From Novosphingobium guangzhouense (lineage in GTDB: Bacteria; Pseudomonadota; Alphaproteobacteria; Sphingomonadales; Sphingomonadaceae), in contig NZ_LYMM01000032.1 of NCBI RefSeq assembly GCF_002896965.1, positions 1-64,000 of the forward strand: DNA of 64,000 nucleotides. Reading direction: 5' to 3'. The position numbers were made by a program, and so were the translations under genes. Under the pieces are notes generated by a model. The model did not search any database, had not been told where the DNA came from, and saw nothing but the letters and a program-made list of their open reading frames with translations. Below, piece by piece: positions 1 through 8,667 of this stretch; the stretch's first letter is position 1; each line of letters begins with the position of its first letter.

Positions 1-632
1 GGCGGCGGCGGCGGGGGCGGCGGCGGCGGGGGCGGCGGCGGAGCAGCCGGTTCGCCGAAGTTGTACGCCAGGGTGCCGAGCAGCGAGTGCGAACGCCAGC
101 GGGTGCTGATGTTTTCGCCAGCCGGGCCGACGAGGTCGACGTTCGACACGTTCATGAAGCGATACTTCAGACCCACATCCCAGTGCGAGCTGATCGGAGC
201 ACGGATGCCCGCGATTGCCTGCCATGCGAAGCCGGTGTCCGAATCGTCGATCACGTCGGCGTGGACGCGAGCCACACCGGCACCACCGCCGACGAAGCCC
301 TGAAGGCCGTCGTCCGGACCGAAGTCCAGAAGGCCGTTGACCATGAACGACAGGTTGCTGGCGTCAGCGCCGCCCGAGTTCTTGATCGAAGCCTGGCGGT
401 AGCTGGCTTCGGTTTCGAGACGGAACGGGCCGAAGTCGTAACCGAGCGTCGCACCACCGTCGAAGCCCTTGTTGAAGTCGAAAGTGGTAGTTTCGCCGTC
501 AACGACGGTGTCAGCGTCTTCGACGATCATGCCGCCGAAGTCGAGTTCAAGATACCACGACTTGTCGCGCGCCAGCGCGGGAGTGGCGAAGGCGGTCGAA
601 GCCAGCGCCAGTCCAAGGACGAGTTTCCTCAT
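1..632 (-). CDS. OmpA-like outer-membrane beta-barrel protein, 5' part
   Basis: The frame starts at an ATG at 632 behind an AGGGG ribosome site and runs off the left edge of the window. Residues 1-21 are a signal peptide ending in PALA. The next 170 or so residues alternate aromatic and polar positions in short Gly-rich strands (YLELDFGG, GATLGYDFG, GLKYRFMNV, LLGTLAYNFG), as in an eight-stranded OmpA-type barrel. The barrel is followed by AA and at least 13 consecutive prolines, encoded by the GGC/GGG-rich tract at 1-42. A proline linker is the usual bridge to a C-terminal peptidoglycan-binding OmpA domain, but that domain lies outside the window, so its presence is inferred. It is probably a porin-like or structural protein tying the outer membrane to the wall. 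Confidence 0.85.
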   Translation of the reverse strand, partial: MRKLVLGLALASTAFATPALARDKSWYLELDFGGMIVEDADTVVDGETTTFDFNKGFDGGATLGYDFGPFRLETEASYRQASIKNSGGADASNLSFMVNGLLDFGPDDGLQGFVGGGAGVARVHADVIDDSDTGFAWQAIAGIRAPISSHWDVGLKYRFMNVSNVDLVGPAGENISTRWRSHSLLGTLAYNFGEPAAPPPPPPPPPPPPP

Positions 633-822
633 ACGTTTCCCCTACTAAGAGATTTGGAGCCACCGAGTGCGAGAGTGTCTAACCCCTTGGCTTTACGTGT
701 GCAAGCGCACATTAAACGCGGCTGTTGCAAATATGTCGCGTTTGCGGGGGCTTGGGAGGCTGTTGCGCCATCGTTATCCAGATTTTGCCACACCCCTGAA
801 GCCCCTGTTTCCATTGCACCCG

Positions 823-1281
823 TTATGCCAAGGGCAGAATACCCAAGGCTTGGAGAGCCGAGACCAGATCTTTGATCGCGGTCCGAGCCTCCCCATCAAC
901 AATCGTCCCTCCAAGTAGTTCCCCGGGGAGCGAAGCTTTTCTCCAGAAACCGAAAAATAGCATTTCCGATCCGCTTGAAGCGTCGAACACACGCATGCCG
1001 TCGCGGGGAGGAATGAAGATCCAGCCGCCAGCGCGGTATAGGGCGACGGCGCCATCGCGCCCGGCCCATGCGCCGGTGGCTTCCGGCGCGACTAGCCAAG
1101 CGTCGTTTTCTGCGTAGTTCTGCGGTGGTGCTATCGCTTCGCCGATGATCATGCAGTGCATCAATGCATCAGTCAGCAACACACCTTCGTTGACGAAAAT
1201 CTCCTTCTGGGCTTGTCCGGCGTGAAGCAGAGGCAGGGCGAAACGGGGGCTGGTGTCAGCAAACGTCACGGGATCGGGCAT
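823..1281 (-). CDS. DUF2793 protein, last gene of the GTA cluster
   Basis: This is a 152-residue protein with the DUF2793 pattern: an N-terminal block (RFALPLLHAGQAQKEIFVNE) followed by DALMHCMI, then a tryptophan-rich segment describing a small beta domain (NDAWLVAPEATGAWAGRDGA, GWIFIPPRDGMRVFD). DUF2793 proteins are known as companions of GTA and siphophage tail genes and are usually placed at the distal end of the tail, possibly contacting the recipient cell; that role is inferred here. It lies 23 bp downstream of g15 on the same strand and ends the cluster. The 190 bp beyond it hold no gene I can support. Confidence 0.85.
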   Translation of the reverse strand: MPDPVTFADTSPRFALPLLHAGQAQKEIFVNEGVLLTDALMHCMIIGEAIAPPQNYAENDAWLVAPEATGAWAGRDGAVALYRAGGWIFIPPRDGMRVFDASSGSEMLFFGFWRKASLPGELLGGTIVDGEARTAIKDLVSALQALGILPLA

Positions 1282-1304
1282 GTCGAAAGCTCCATCGATT
1301 TCAT

Positions 1305-3497
1305 TCAGGGAAGAACGGCAAGCAGCAGGGGAGCAGAAAGCGCGTGTGTGCCGAGCTGGCGCACCTGGAACCTTGCACCGGCATGGTGGGCGAGGGGCGC
1401 AAGCGCGGCAGCATCAATACCCAGTTGCGGTGTGTCGGTAGTCCAGGTCCCCAGCGGGGCGTCAATTTCACCAAGCGTGACGATGTAGCGTTCGGCCTGC
1501 TCCACCAGGGGTACGTCTATGCCGTCCTGCCAGGACCATCCACCGCGCGCCCTGCGCGTCCATGAAAGTATCCATGAGCCATCGGCGGCGAGGGTGCGGC
1601 GGGCATGGACTGGTGCCAAAGGGCGCAACGCGATTCCGCCAAGATGGACCGGCGAAAGCGCTGCCTCCGAATCGCCTCGCCCGAACGCCAGTACGCGCCG
1701 GTCGGAGCCGGATCCGAGCAAGCCCGTGTCGAGCGCTACAAGACTCGTCCCCAGCAGCACGAAAGCTTCGGCATTCGCATGGCCGGCGACGGCGCCTTCA
1801 GTGCCGCCGCGCCCGCGCAGGAGGCCGTCAAGACGCCACCGCCCCTGTCCGAGCGGGGTTGCGTGCAGGAATTGAACCAGTTCCTCTCCGACAAGGGCGA
1901 GGTTCATACCTGCGGCAAGGCGGCGCATATCGATACTGGGCAGTTGCATGGTCGGATCGACAAGCTGGACTTCCAGCTGAGAGCCGCGGTCGAGCAGCAG
2001 CGGGTTTGCGGGCGGTAGTATCGACAGCGCGGATCCCATCACTGCGCGCGCACGTCCGCTGGGGCCGAGCGGGGAGAGCGCGCCGTCTCCCCGGTCAGCG
2101 TAAAGCGCTGCACCGCCCCAGCCGGCGCTTGCCGATGAGACCGCCGCGACGGCGCGGGCCGCATCGGGAGAACCGTCCGCAGCATCGAACGGCAGTTCGA
2201 ATGCAGTCAGCGCGGTCTGTCCGGGGGGGAGATCGGCGGGGAGATTGACCCGCCCAGGGGACGAGCCAAGCGCTGGCGGGGTGGTAGCCCCCACGGGAAG
2301 CGCCCGTTCAAGCGCGAGTTCGATACCGCCCTCACGCCATTCCCATTCACGGATACGCCACTGACCGTCGATGCCGGGGAGCGTGACGAGCGCTCCGGGG
2401 GCGATATGCGGGTGGAGTTCGCTGGTACGCCATGAAATCCGGTCGCGCGTCCAATCGATCCGGCGTGATGTGCGTTCGATCATGCTGCGCGCGGCGGAGG
2501 CGGTAAGCGCGGCTGGCAGATCAATGGCAGCGGGCTCTCCCGCGAGGCTGCGACCGGTGGCGCGCTGAAGGCTGGCCTGGTAGTCGCGCTCGACATCGTA
2601 GTAGCGCAGTATCGAGGGCGAATTGTCGAGCGGGGCCGCGCGGTGGCGGGTGAAGCCGGTCAAGGAGCCGAAGTCGTCGTCCGCCGTCGCCACGGCCGGC
2701 TCGGAAAGCGAAATCGCGGCAGTCTGGCGACGGTCGCGGGCAATGACGAGATCCTCTCCGGCGGCATCCACTTCCAGTGGCATGATCTGGGCGAAGGTTT
2801 GCAGGTCGGCGGCGGGTGCGCCTTCGCTGCTGTATCCGACGACCTCGGGAAGCTTTACAGCGCCATCCACGTCTTCGAGCGTCGCGCCGATGACGTCGTG
2901 CAGCGCGAAATCGTCGTCCGCGATGACTTCGAAAGTGAGTGAAGGGATGCGGTTGTAGAAGCCTGAAAGATCCAAGTCTTCGAAAACCACATAGGCGACG
3001 CCGCGATAGGCGGGGCAGCGTTCGACGCCCTCTGCCGAGGCAAGAAGCGGGTCAGCCGCCTGATCCCCTTCGCCGGTATGAATGCGCAACGTTCCGGCGG
3101 CCTTCAGGACACCGTCTGCGCCGCGCAGAAGTTGCCCGTCCGCCCAGATCCGGCCAAGCGCGCGGATCGGCCTGCTGGAAAGGGCAACCGCGAAGTTGGC
3201 CGAATAGCTGTAAGTGGTGACAGAAGGGCCGCCCTTGCCGCTTCCCTGCACTTCGCTGCGTTCTACAAGGTCGGAGGCCCAGATGACCGAGCCCGCCGTG
3301 CGCATCCGACCGAAATGGCGGGGTAGCAATTGTCCGTAGCTCGAGGTCGTAACCGCCAGTTCCTTGAGGCGTGGCCCTTCGCGGCTGGACGAGCCGAACA
3401 GGGCCGTGTCGAACTGGCTGCCGATCATCGAGCCTATCGTCCCGCCAAGCGGACCGCCGAGCATCGTGCCGATGCTTCCGAAAACAAGCGTCGCCAT
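1305..3497 (-). CDS. GTA g15-like baseplate/tail-tip protein (megatron family)
   Basis: This 730-residue protein begins with a Gly-rich hydrophobic segment (about residues 1-33), as in RcGTA g15. The body is a tail-hub-like protein related to the phage lambda J/gp15 class: NFAVALSSRPIRALGRIWADGQLL, a TLRIHTGEG motif, ECPAYRG-like CPAYRGVAYVVFEDLDL, and a downstream ISWRTSELHPHIAPGALVTLPG block. RcGTA g15 is about 1300 residues because it also carries an N-terminal TIM-barrel domain. That part is absent here, and a similarly sized extra domain sits instead at the front of the g12-like protein. It probably forms the tip of the tail. It lies one base beyond the peptidase gene. Confidence 0.88.
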   Translation of the reverse strand: MATLVFGSIGTMLGGPLGGTIGSMIGSQFDTALFGSSSREGPRLKELAVTTSSYGQLLPRHFGRMRTAGSVIWASDLVERSEVQGSGKGGPSVTTYSYSANFAVALSSRPIRALGRIWADGQLLRGADGVLKAAGTLRIHTGEGDQAADPLLASAEGVERCPAYRGVAYVVFEDLDLSGFYNRIPSLTFEVIADDDFALHDVIGATLEDVDGAVKLPEVVGYSSEGAPAADLQTFAQIMPLEVDAAGEDLVIARDRRQTAAISLSEPAVATADDDFGSLTGFTRHRAAPLDNSPSILRYYDVERDYQASLQRATGRSLAGEPAAIDLPAALTASAARSMIERTSRRIDWTRDRISWRTSELHPHIAPGALVTLPGIDGQWRIREWEWREGGIELALERALPVGATTPPALGSSPGRVNLPADLPPGQTALTAFELPFDAADGSPDAARAVAAVSSASAGWGGAALYADRGDGALSPLGPSGRARAVMGSALSILPPANPLLLDRGSQLEVQLVDPTMQLPSIDMRRLAAGMNLALVGEELVQFLHATPLGQGRWRLDGLLRGRGGTEGAVAGHANAEAFVLLGTSLVALDTGLLGSGSDRRVLAFGRGDSEAALSPVHLGGIALRPLAPVHARRTLAADGSWILSWTRRARGGWSWQDGIDVPLVEQAERYIVTLGEIDAPLGTWTTDTPQLGIDAAALAPLAHHAGARFQVRQLGTHALSAPLLLAVLP

Positions 3498-3498
3498 A

Positions 3499-3924
3499 TC
3501 AGTTCCCTGGGTTGGAGATGATCCGCCAATGGCGCAGGCGCGGCCATTCGGGCGGCAAGGTCCCGCGAACTACGCGGCGCAGCCCGGCGTGGGCGTGGAC
3601 GACTGAGGCCGGGCAGACGACGAGAGCCAGATGCAACTGGCATGGCGATGGGCGAACCATCAGCAGGTCGCCCGGGGCCAGGGCATCGTCTACGACTTCC
3701 ATCCCCAGCCGCGCGGGATCGAGCCAGTCATCAGGCACAGCACGGTTGCGCAGTGGATAGCCGTTTGCGAGGTGTACTGCTCGCCCAGCACGCACAAAAG
3801 CCGCCTCGATCACACCCACGCAATCCAGCGCGATGCCCGGCTCGCGGCCGTGGAGGCGGAACGGGGTGCCGAGAAGGCCAAGCGCGGCGGCTGCGAGGTC
3901 TGCGCCTGTCATCGGCGCGGTCAT
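3499..3924 (-). CDS. GTA g14-like NlpC/P60 cell-wall peptidase
   Basis: The protein has 141 residues and belongs to the NlpC/P60 cysteine peptidases known as phage cell wall peptidase (TIGR02219 type). The catalytic cysteine is in ALDCVGVI (Cys35), and histidines follow at about 98 (QLHLALVV) and 110-112 (VHAHAG). The start at 3924 was chosen because its ATG overlaps the stop of the upstream gene (ATGA) and the family begins with a short helix before GTPF. A longer frame reaching 4038 is non-coding upstream extension. In the particle it is expected to cut peptidoglycan of the recipient so the tail can pass. Confidence 0.92.
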   Translation of the reverse strand: MTAPMTGADLAAAALGLLGTPFRLHGREPGIALDCVGVIEAAFVRAGRAVHLANGYPLRNRAVPDDWLDPARLGMEVVDDALAPGDLLMVRPSPCQLHLALVVCPASVVHAHAGLRRVVRGTLPPEWPRLRHWRIISNPGN

Positions 3925-4742
3925 TGTGAAGGCCCCGGATAGCGGGTGAGCATGTCGTTGCCCGGAAGGAAAGGCTCGCCACGGAAATTGACGGCGTTGC
4001 CGAACCTCTGGGCGCACGTGTCCAGCGTATGGTCGCACCCCTGACGCAGCAGGGCGCGGGTGCCGGGTTCAAGTGCTTCGGAGAGCGGGACGTCGAGGAT
4101 AAGGCCGGTATTCGTGCCACCCATGACCCCCATCGCAATGCCCGCCTGCGGCCCGTCGAGCCAGCGCAGCGAGCCGCCTGCATGCTCTGTCGCATCGGGC
4201 GTGCCGTCGAAAAGTGCGGTATTGGCGAGAGTGTCAATGCTGCGAAGGCGCACTTCGCTGGAGAACTTCTGAGGGTTGAGATTACAGCCCGGAGCGCAGA
4301 AATCAGCGCGGCAGGCAGGGCTGGTGCGTGGGGTGGCATCGCGCCACAGTTCTGCCTTTCGCGAGACGAGTTCGGCGGAAAATGCGCCATCGTCCTCACT
4401 GACGGTGCCGATGATGCCTGCGTAGAGCATTTCGCGCTCCAGCGTTTCCCAGTCGATAAGGCCGATGCGAACTTGCGCGCCGTCGAATCGGCCAGTCGCA
4501 AGGTCGACGCTGCTGATCGCCTCATGAGTCAGCGAGCCGCGCACTTCGGCGCTGTCGGGCTCGAACCCCGCGCTCTTGCGGATGGCGCTGGGCACCATAC
4601 CCGGTGATGCGCGGTGAAGCACGCCGTCGAACCACAAGTCGCGATCATGCGAGGTGAAACCCAGCGTCACCCCGTCCGTGCGCAGGATGCGCCAGAAGGT
4701 GGCGACGGCTTCCAGATCCTGTGCGAACCAGGTGCGGGTCAT
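3921..4742 (-). CDS. GTA g13-like DUF2163 baseplate hub protein
   Basis: This 273-residue protein has the DUF2163 N-terminal part (TLGFTSHDRDLWFDGVLHRA, GSLTHEAISSVDLATGRFDGA) and the C-terminal BR0599-type domain with paired cysteines (CRADFCAPGC and GCDHTLDTCAQRFGN) followed by NFRGEPFLPGND. In RcGTA the homologue is a hub protein that binds an iron-sulfur cluster; the cysteines needed are present. The start at 4742 has a GGAGG ribosome site and overlaps the stop of the upstream gene by ATGA. The stop overlaps the next start the same way, so g12 to g14 are translationally coupled. Confidence 0.93.
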   Translation of the reverse strand: MTRTWFAQDLEAVATFWRILRTDGVTLGFTSHDRDLWFDGVLHRASPGMVPSAIRKSAGFEPDSAEVRGSLTHEAISSVDLATGRFDGAQVRIGLIDWETLEREMLYAGIIGTVSEDDGAFSAELVSRKAELWRDATPRTSPACRADFCAPGCNLNPQKFSSEVRLRSIDTLANTALFDGTPDATEHAGGSLRWLDGPQAGIAMGVMGGTNTGLILDVPLSEALEPGTRALLRQGCDHTLDTCAQRFGNAVNFRGEPFLPGNDMLTRYPGPSQ

Positions 4743-7099
4743 GATGCCTCCCGGATTTCGACGACGGGCACGCTGGGGGCCTCGCCCGCAGCAAAGGCGG
4801 CGCCGGATACCTGCAGGCTGTCTTCGGCGAAGCGGACGGGCACGTCGAACAGGAAGCCCGCGCACACTCGCGCGCCTGCGGCTGGTGCCTCGTCAAAGGC
4901 GATCACGCCGCCGGGCGCCAGCGCCCAGTTGCCGACTTGCAGGGCGCCATCGATGGATACCAGGATCGTTGCGAAGTCGGGCCGTGTTATGCGGCGGACC
5001 TGTGCGGAATCGCCATCTCCATAGCGTTTCAGCAGCGGGAAGTCGGCTTTCAACCCGTCACCAACGGCGATCTCCTGGTCGAAAGGGGCCGGCGCACCGA
5101 TCATGCCGTTCGAGCTGAAATCGCTTGGGTCGCGCAGGCGAAATCCGCGTGCCGGGCCGCGACGGGCGCGGAAGAAGGCGATGAGGGTGCCCAGTTCCGC
5201 CTCCGACCGCACGCCGGGGCCGACATCGAAGCGCAGGCGCGCGTCGGACCATAGCGAATTGCGTCGTTCGAAACCGGATGCGGTGACCGATACGCTGGTT
5301 GAGAATTCGGGCACCACGGTCGCGTCGCGGCCAAGGGCGAGCGGATAGAGCACGTCGTCGAAGGCCTGCATGGGGTCGGTTCCTGGCGTGGGTGATGATG
5401 ACGATGAGGGTGAAGGGGGCAGGCGGACGTATCCGTCGCGCACGACCTGCGGCAGCGCCCAGACGACGACTTCGTGTGGTGAGCGGGCCATGGCCTCGTC
5501 GATCCCGGCGTCGATGTGGCGCCATTGGTCGCGCTGGTCCGCCCGCAGCACGAAGCCGGCAAGGTAGTCCTGCTCGTGCGGGGGGTAGCCAAGGCGCGCG
5601 TCGACTTCGGCGTGAGCCTTCCGGCGGTTGCCGTCCGCCCCGGCGGTGAGCCAGTCGTAGTCTTCCACCTGCAGCCGGTCGAACGCCGGGGCGGCCCATC
5701 CCAGTGGCAGGTTGGCGCGCTTGAGTTCGGGCATGTCCGGCGCCAGCAGCGTCGGCGTGAAGACCAGGGCCAGCGCCTCTACCGGCGCGGGAGAGACTGC
5801 GGCGCGGACGGCGGCCACAAGGTCGGCGGTCGATTGCGCCAGCAACGCGCCCGCGTGATCGAGCAGGTCGGTCTGTTCAGCGGTCAACGGCGCGCGCATG
5901 TCCCGGATGGCGGTGGGCGCGCCGCCAAATGCGGCGCGTGATGCCGCATCGTAAAGGCAGATGCGTCCATCACCGAAAGTCCACCACCACGGTTCGCCGA
6001 CCTGGAAGCGGACGGGCGCACCGGTATCGGCCAGCATGGTGGCAAAGGCGCAGGCGACGGCCTGCAGCCACTCCATCGCCTGCGGATGCGTGGGCGAGAG
6101 CAGCGTCGAAGGCGGATCCCAGCCGGTCAGCGCCGGATTGCCGTCGAAGTCGCGCTGCTTCCATGCTTCGGGACAATGCTGGTCGAGCAGTTCGTAGGAC
6201 AGCGAGGCCATGGGGCTGAGGCCCGCCGCGATGCATTCGGAGAAGAACGCGCGGTGCCAGCTGCGGGTGGGGCCGTTGAGCGGATCGCCCGGCTGCCCGG
6301 CCAGAAATGCCTCTCCGACCCGCCCCAGTCGGAAGTAGTGGCTCATGCCCAGATAGTGGACCACCGAGCCCCGATAGCCGAGGCGTCGTGCGCAGCGGAT
6401 CAGGCGGGCGGGGGTCTGCACGCCCTGATCGTCGTAGCCGGTGGCGATGGCAAGGCCGTTGGCCGGCATCGCGACATCGCCGATCCGCACCATCGCACCC
6501 GCGCCGTCAGTGACGATCCCGCTCATCTCGAACCAGCCTTCGGCCTCATGCGGAAGGGGCTCTACGCTGGCTTCGTCGTAACCGGGTGGGGCGAACGTGA
6601 TGAACATGCGCTCGATGGCGCGGGGATCTACGCGGTCGGCGTCGGCGGGGAGCGAGAAGCCGCCGTCGAGCGCCGAGAAGTCCAGCGTGATCACGGCATC
6701 CTCCGCGGTACCCTGCGCATAGTTCCAGAGGCGCACGTACCAGGTACGCGGCGCGCCGGCATCATCCTGCCCTTCGATCGTCAGCGTCGGGCCGTTAATC
6801 GCATCAAGCGGGATCAGGCCGCCGGAACGCCACCGGAAACGCAGCGAGGTATGCGCGTAGTCCCGATTGGTGTCATAGGCGAGCAGCGGGTGGTCGAGCG
6901 TATCTACACTGTCCCAGATCAGGCCGCCAAGGTCGGCCCGGCGTAGGAAGGATGCTTCGACGCGCAGCGCATCGGGGGCGGTCGAAACCACCGTCGCCAC
7001 CATCGGGCGAGGGAAGTTCACGGTCCAGAAGCGAGGATCGAAGCGTGTGATCCAGTCGCTTGCCTGACCGGTGCGCTTGCCGGCTAACCAGAAAGCCAT
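4739..7099 (-). CDS. GTA g12-like distal tail protein fused to a large N-terminal domain
   Basis: The protein has 786 residues and appears to be a fusion. The last 210 residues, starting at about DPMQAFDDVLYPLALGRD, are a complete DUF2460/TIGR02217 distal tail protein (RRNSLWSDARLRFDVGPG, FFRARRGPARGFRLRDPSDF, KRYGDG), which alone makes up RcGTA g12. The first 570 residues contain YRGSVVHYLGMSHY, PMASLSYELLDQHCP and FQVGEPWWWTFGDG, reminiscent of a TIM-barrel glycoside-hydrolase fold; that assignment is inference from appearance. A Ser/Pro-rich linker (LPPSPSSSSSPTPG) joins the two halves. The start at 7099 follows an AGGAGA ribosome site. Confidence 0.88.
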   Translation of the reverse strand: MAFWLAGKRTGQASDWITRFDPRFWTVNFPRPMVATVVSTAPDALRVEASFLRRADLGGLIWDSVDTLDHPLLAYDTNRDYAHTSLRFRWRSGGLIPLDAINGPTLTIEGQDDAGAPRTWYVRLWNYAQGTAEDAVITLDFSALDGGFSLPADADRVDPRAIERMFITFAPPGYDEASVEPLPHEAEGWFEMSGIVTDGAGAMVRIGDVAMPANGLAIATGYDDQGVQTPARLIRCARRLGYRGSVVHYLGMSHYFRLGRVGEAFLAGQPGDPLNGPTRSWHRAFFSECIAAGLSPMASLSYELLDQHCPEAWKQRDFDGNPALTGWDPPSTLLSPTHPQAMEWLQAVACAFATMLADTGAPVRFQVGEPWWWTFGDGRICLYDAASRAAFGGAPTAIRDMRAPLTAEQTDLLDHAGALLAQSTADLVAAVRAAVSPAPVEALALVFTPTLLAPDMPELKRANLPLGWAAPAFDRLQVEDYDWLTAGADGNRRKAHAEVDARLGYPPHEQDYLAGFVLRADQRDQWRHIDAGIDEAMARSPHEVVVWALPQVVRDGYVRLPPSPSSSSSPTPGTDPMQAFDDVLYPLALGRDATVVPEFSTSVSVTASGFERRNSLWSDARLRFDVGPGVRSEAELGTLIAFFRARRGPARGFRLRDPSDFSSNGMIGAPAPFDQEIAVGDGLKADFPLLKRYGDGDSAQVRRITRPDFATILVSIDGALQVGNWALAPGGVIAFDEAPAAGARVCAGFLFDVPVRFAEDSLQVSGAAFAAGEAPSVPVVEIREAS

Positions 7100-7111
7100 G
7101 GCCGGTTCTCC

Positions 7112-7693
7112 TCAGTTCGAAAGGGCGCGGCGCACCGCGCTGGCGACCTGCCGGCTGGATCGCTGGAGCGACTGGGGCGCGGAAGAACCACGCGGGGCGT
7201 TGAGGTTGATCGCCACGCGCACGTCGCGGCCGCTTGCACCGCCTGCCGGGCTTCCGGTTTCTATTCGCCCGGCAGAGGTGGGCACGAACAGTTCCGGCCC
7301 GCGTTCTCCTACGATGTAGCCGCGGCCCGGCGAGACATTGCCCCCGGTCGCGCGTCCCGGCAGGCCGAGCGCGCCGGTCAGCAGACCCGCGATGTCCATC
7401 CCGCCTGAGGTTGCGCTGCCCGTTCCGCCGCCGATGAGCGCCGAGGCAAGCGTCTGCGCCGCTTGTCCGGCAATGGCGTCCAGGGCGGAGGCGGCGGTGC
7501 GCTTCAGGTCGTCGAAGCCCAGGCTGCCCTTGCGGATCGCGCCGGAAAGGCCCCGTTCCAGCGCGTCGCCCGCGCGGGTGAAGCCGGAGACGAGGTCTCC
7601 ATCAACGGCGCCGCGCATCCGGGCAATGTCGCGGGTAAAGCCGTCGGTGCCGGCGCGGACTTCGATGAGAAGGCTGTCGATTTCATCATCCAT
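7112..7693 (-). CDS. GTA g11-like short tail tape measure protein
   Basis: This 193-residue protein matches the short GTA tape measure family: an N-terminal helix (DSLLIEVRAGTDGFTRDIARM), an Ala-rich middle (ALDAIAGQAAQTLASALIGG) and a Gly-rich tail with ATGGNVSPGRGYIVGERGPELFVP, the conserved C-terminal motif of phage tape measures. Tape measure length sets tail length in siphophages, so such a small protein fits the short GTA tail (RcGTA g11 is of similar size). It overlaps the preceding small gene by 8 bases and precedes the fused g12 by 12 bases. Confidence 0.88.
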   Translation of the reverse strand: MDDEIDSLLIEVRAGTDGFTRDIARMRGAVDGDLVSGFTRAGDALERGLSGAIRKGSLGFDDLKRTAASALDAIAGQAAQTLASALIGGGTGSATSGGMDIAGLLTGALGLPGRATGGNVSPGRGYIVGERGPELFVPTSAGRIETGSPAGGASGRDVRVAINLNAPRGSSAPQSLQRSSRQVASAVRRALSN

Positions 7694-7886
7694 GATCGTC
7701 TTCCCTCAGCTTGGCCATCAGGCTGGTCAGAGCGTCCCGGTCGAAGCCGGATGTGGCGCCGGGTGAAAGCAGGCCGAGCGCGGCGGCCAGTTCGGCCGGG
7801 GTAGCGGCCCAGAAATCGTGCGGCCGCCACCCCAGGGTACGCGCCGCCAGTCCGCACAGGGCGAGCGAGGCGGCGGCGAAAGTCAT
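7686..7886 (-). CDS. GTA g10.1-like tail assembly chaperone (rcc01693 family)
   Basis: This is a 66-residue protein with the compact pattern of the rcc01693/TIGR02216 family: ALCGLAARTLGWRPHDFWAATPAELAAALG. Together with the gene just upstream it should form the pair of tail chaperones that load onto the tape measure during tail assembly. The start at 7886 overlaps the stop of g10 by ATGA. Longer readings of this frame, up to 8432, run across the upstream genes and are not coding. I could not see a programmed frameshift between this gene and g10; the two overlap as separate frames. Confidence 0.85.
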   Translation of the reverse strand: MTFAAASLALCGLAARTLGWRPHDFWAATPAELAAALGLLSPGATSGFDRDALTSLMAKLREDDHG

Positions 7887-8221
7887 GCGGCGCCTTTCAG
7901 GATCTGGCCGAGCAGCACGCGCAGCGGGGCGGCGCAGGCGGCAAGCCCCTGCGCCACGATCGCCGCGCCCACTGTCTCGCGATCGGGGCGGTCGGCTTCG
8001 GGCAGGCAATGCCAGAACAGCGTGGCGATTTCGGCAAGACGCAGGTTTCCCGAACCGGCGCGCTCCACCAGCGCGAACAAGGGGCCAAGTTCCTCTTCGG
8101 CCGCGACCAGCGCGGTGAAGCTGGGGCGCATGATGTATGCGGCGGCGCCGATGACGATCGGCAGGGCGGTTTCGCCCCGAAGGGTATTGGGCCGCCTGGC
8201 TTGTGCGTGCTGAACGGTCAT
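7883..8221 (-). CDS. GTA g10-like gene transfer agent family protein
   Basis: This 112-residue protein has the GTA-gp10 (PF11836) pattern: RGETALPIVIGAAAYIMRPSFTALVAAEEELG near the front, followed by the helix LAEIATLFWHCLPEADRPDRETVGAAI. The family is thought to act as a tail assembly chaperone. The gene overlaps the major tail gene upstream by four bases (8218-8221) and the next gene downstream by four, so translation is probably coupled through g9, g10 and g10.1. Confidence 0.92.
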   Translation of the reverse strand: MTVQHAQARRPNTLRGETALPIVIGAAAYIMRPSFTALVAAEEELGPLFALVERAGSGNLRLAEIATLFWHCLPEADRPDRETVGAAIVAQGLAACAAPLRVLLGQILKGAA

Positions 8222-8625
8222 GCCGGGACGACCACACCCGAGCTTTCCAGCTGCAGCGTGTAGTTACGCTCGCCGTTGAAATCGCCCGCGTAATCCAGCC
8301 GTTGGACAAGGAATTGGCCGCGCAGCCGTTCGCCGTCTTCGAAGCTGAGCTCGTAGTCGTCGAGCGTGCCGGCCATGGCGTTGGCGCGCACTTTCGCTTC
8401 GGCACTGCTGCCCAGGAAAATGCCGGCCGCACTGACCGAGACCGATCGCACGCCGGCGCCAGAAAGAAGTTCGCGCCAGCCGCCGCTGTCCTTGGAGGTG
8501 ACGACGACTGCGTCCCCGGTAACTGACATCTGCGTGGTGCGCAGGCCAGCTACGGTCTGGTAGGCGGCCGGGGTGCTGCCGTCGGAAATCTTGAGAAGGA
8601 AGGCGCTGCCTTTCTGGGCGGGCAT
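8218..8625 (-). CDS. GTA g9-like major tail protein (TP901-1 family)
   Basis: The 135-residue protein shows the TP901-1 major tail family layout: AQKGSAFLLKISDG at the front, AGLRTTQMSVTGDAVVVTSKDSGGWRELLSGAGVRSVSVSAAGIF in the middle and the closing AGDFNGERNYTLQLESSGVV. Copies of this protein stack into the tail tube. The start at 8625 follows an AAGGAG ribosome site. The gap of 42 bases to g8 is one of the few untranslated stretches in the cluster. Confidence 0.94.
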   Translation of the reverse strand: MPAQKGSAFLLKISDGSTPAAYQTVAGLRTTQMSVTGDAVVVTSKDSGGWRELLSGAGVRSVSVSAAGIFLGSSAEAKVRANAMAGTLDDYELSFEDGERLRGQFLVQRLDYAGDFNGERNYTLQLESSGVVVPA

Positions 8626-8667
8626 GGTGAAACTCCTTGGTCGGGATCGGAGACAGAGGGCGGACGC

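Noticed and set aside
1..46. A simple GGC repeat as a non-coding microsatellite
   Set aside because: In the minus-strand frame it encodes a proline linker directly after a beta-barrel domain, so it is coding.
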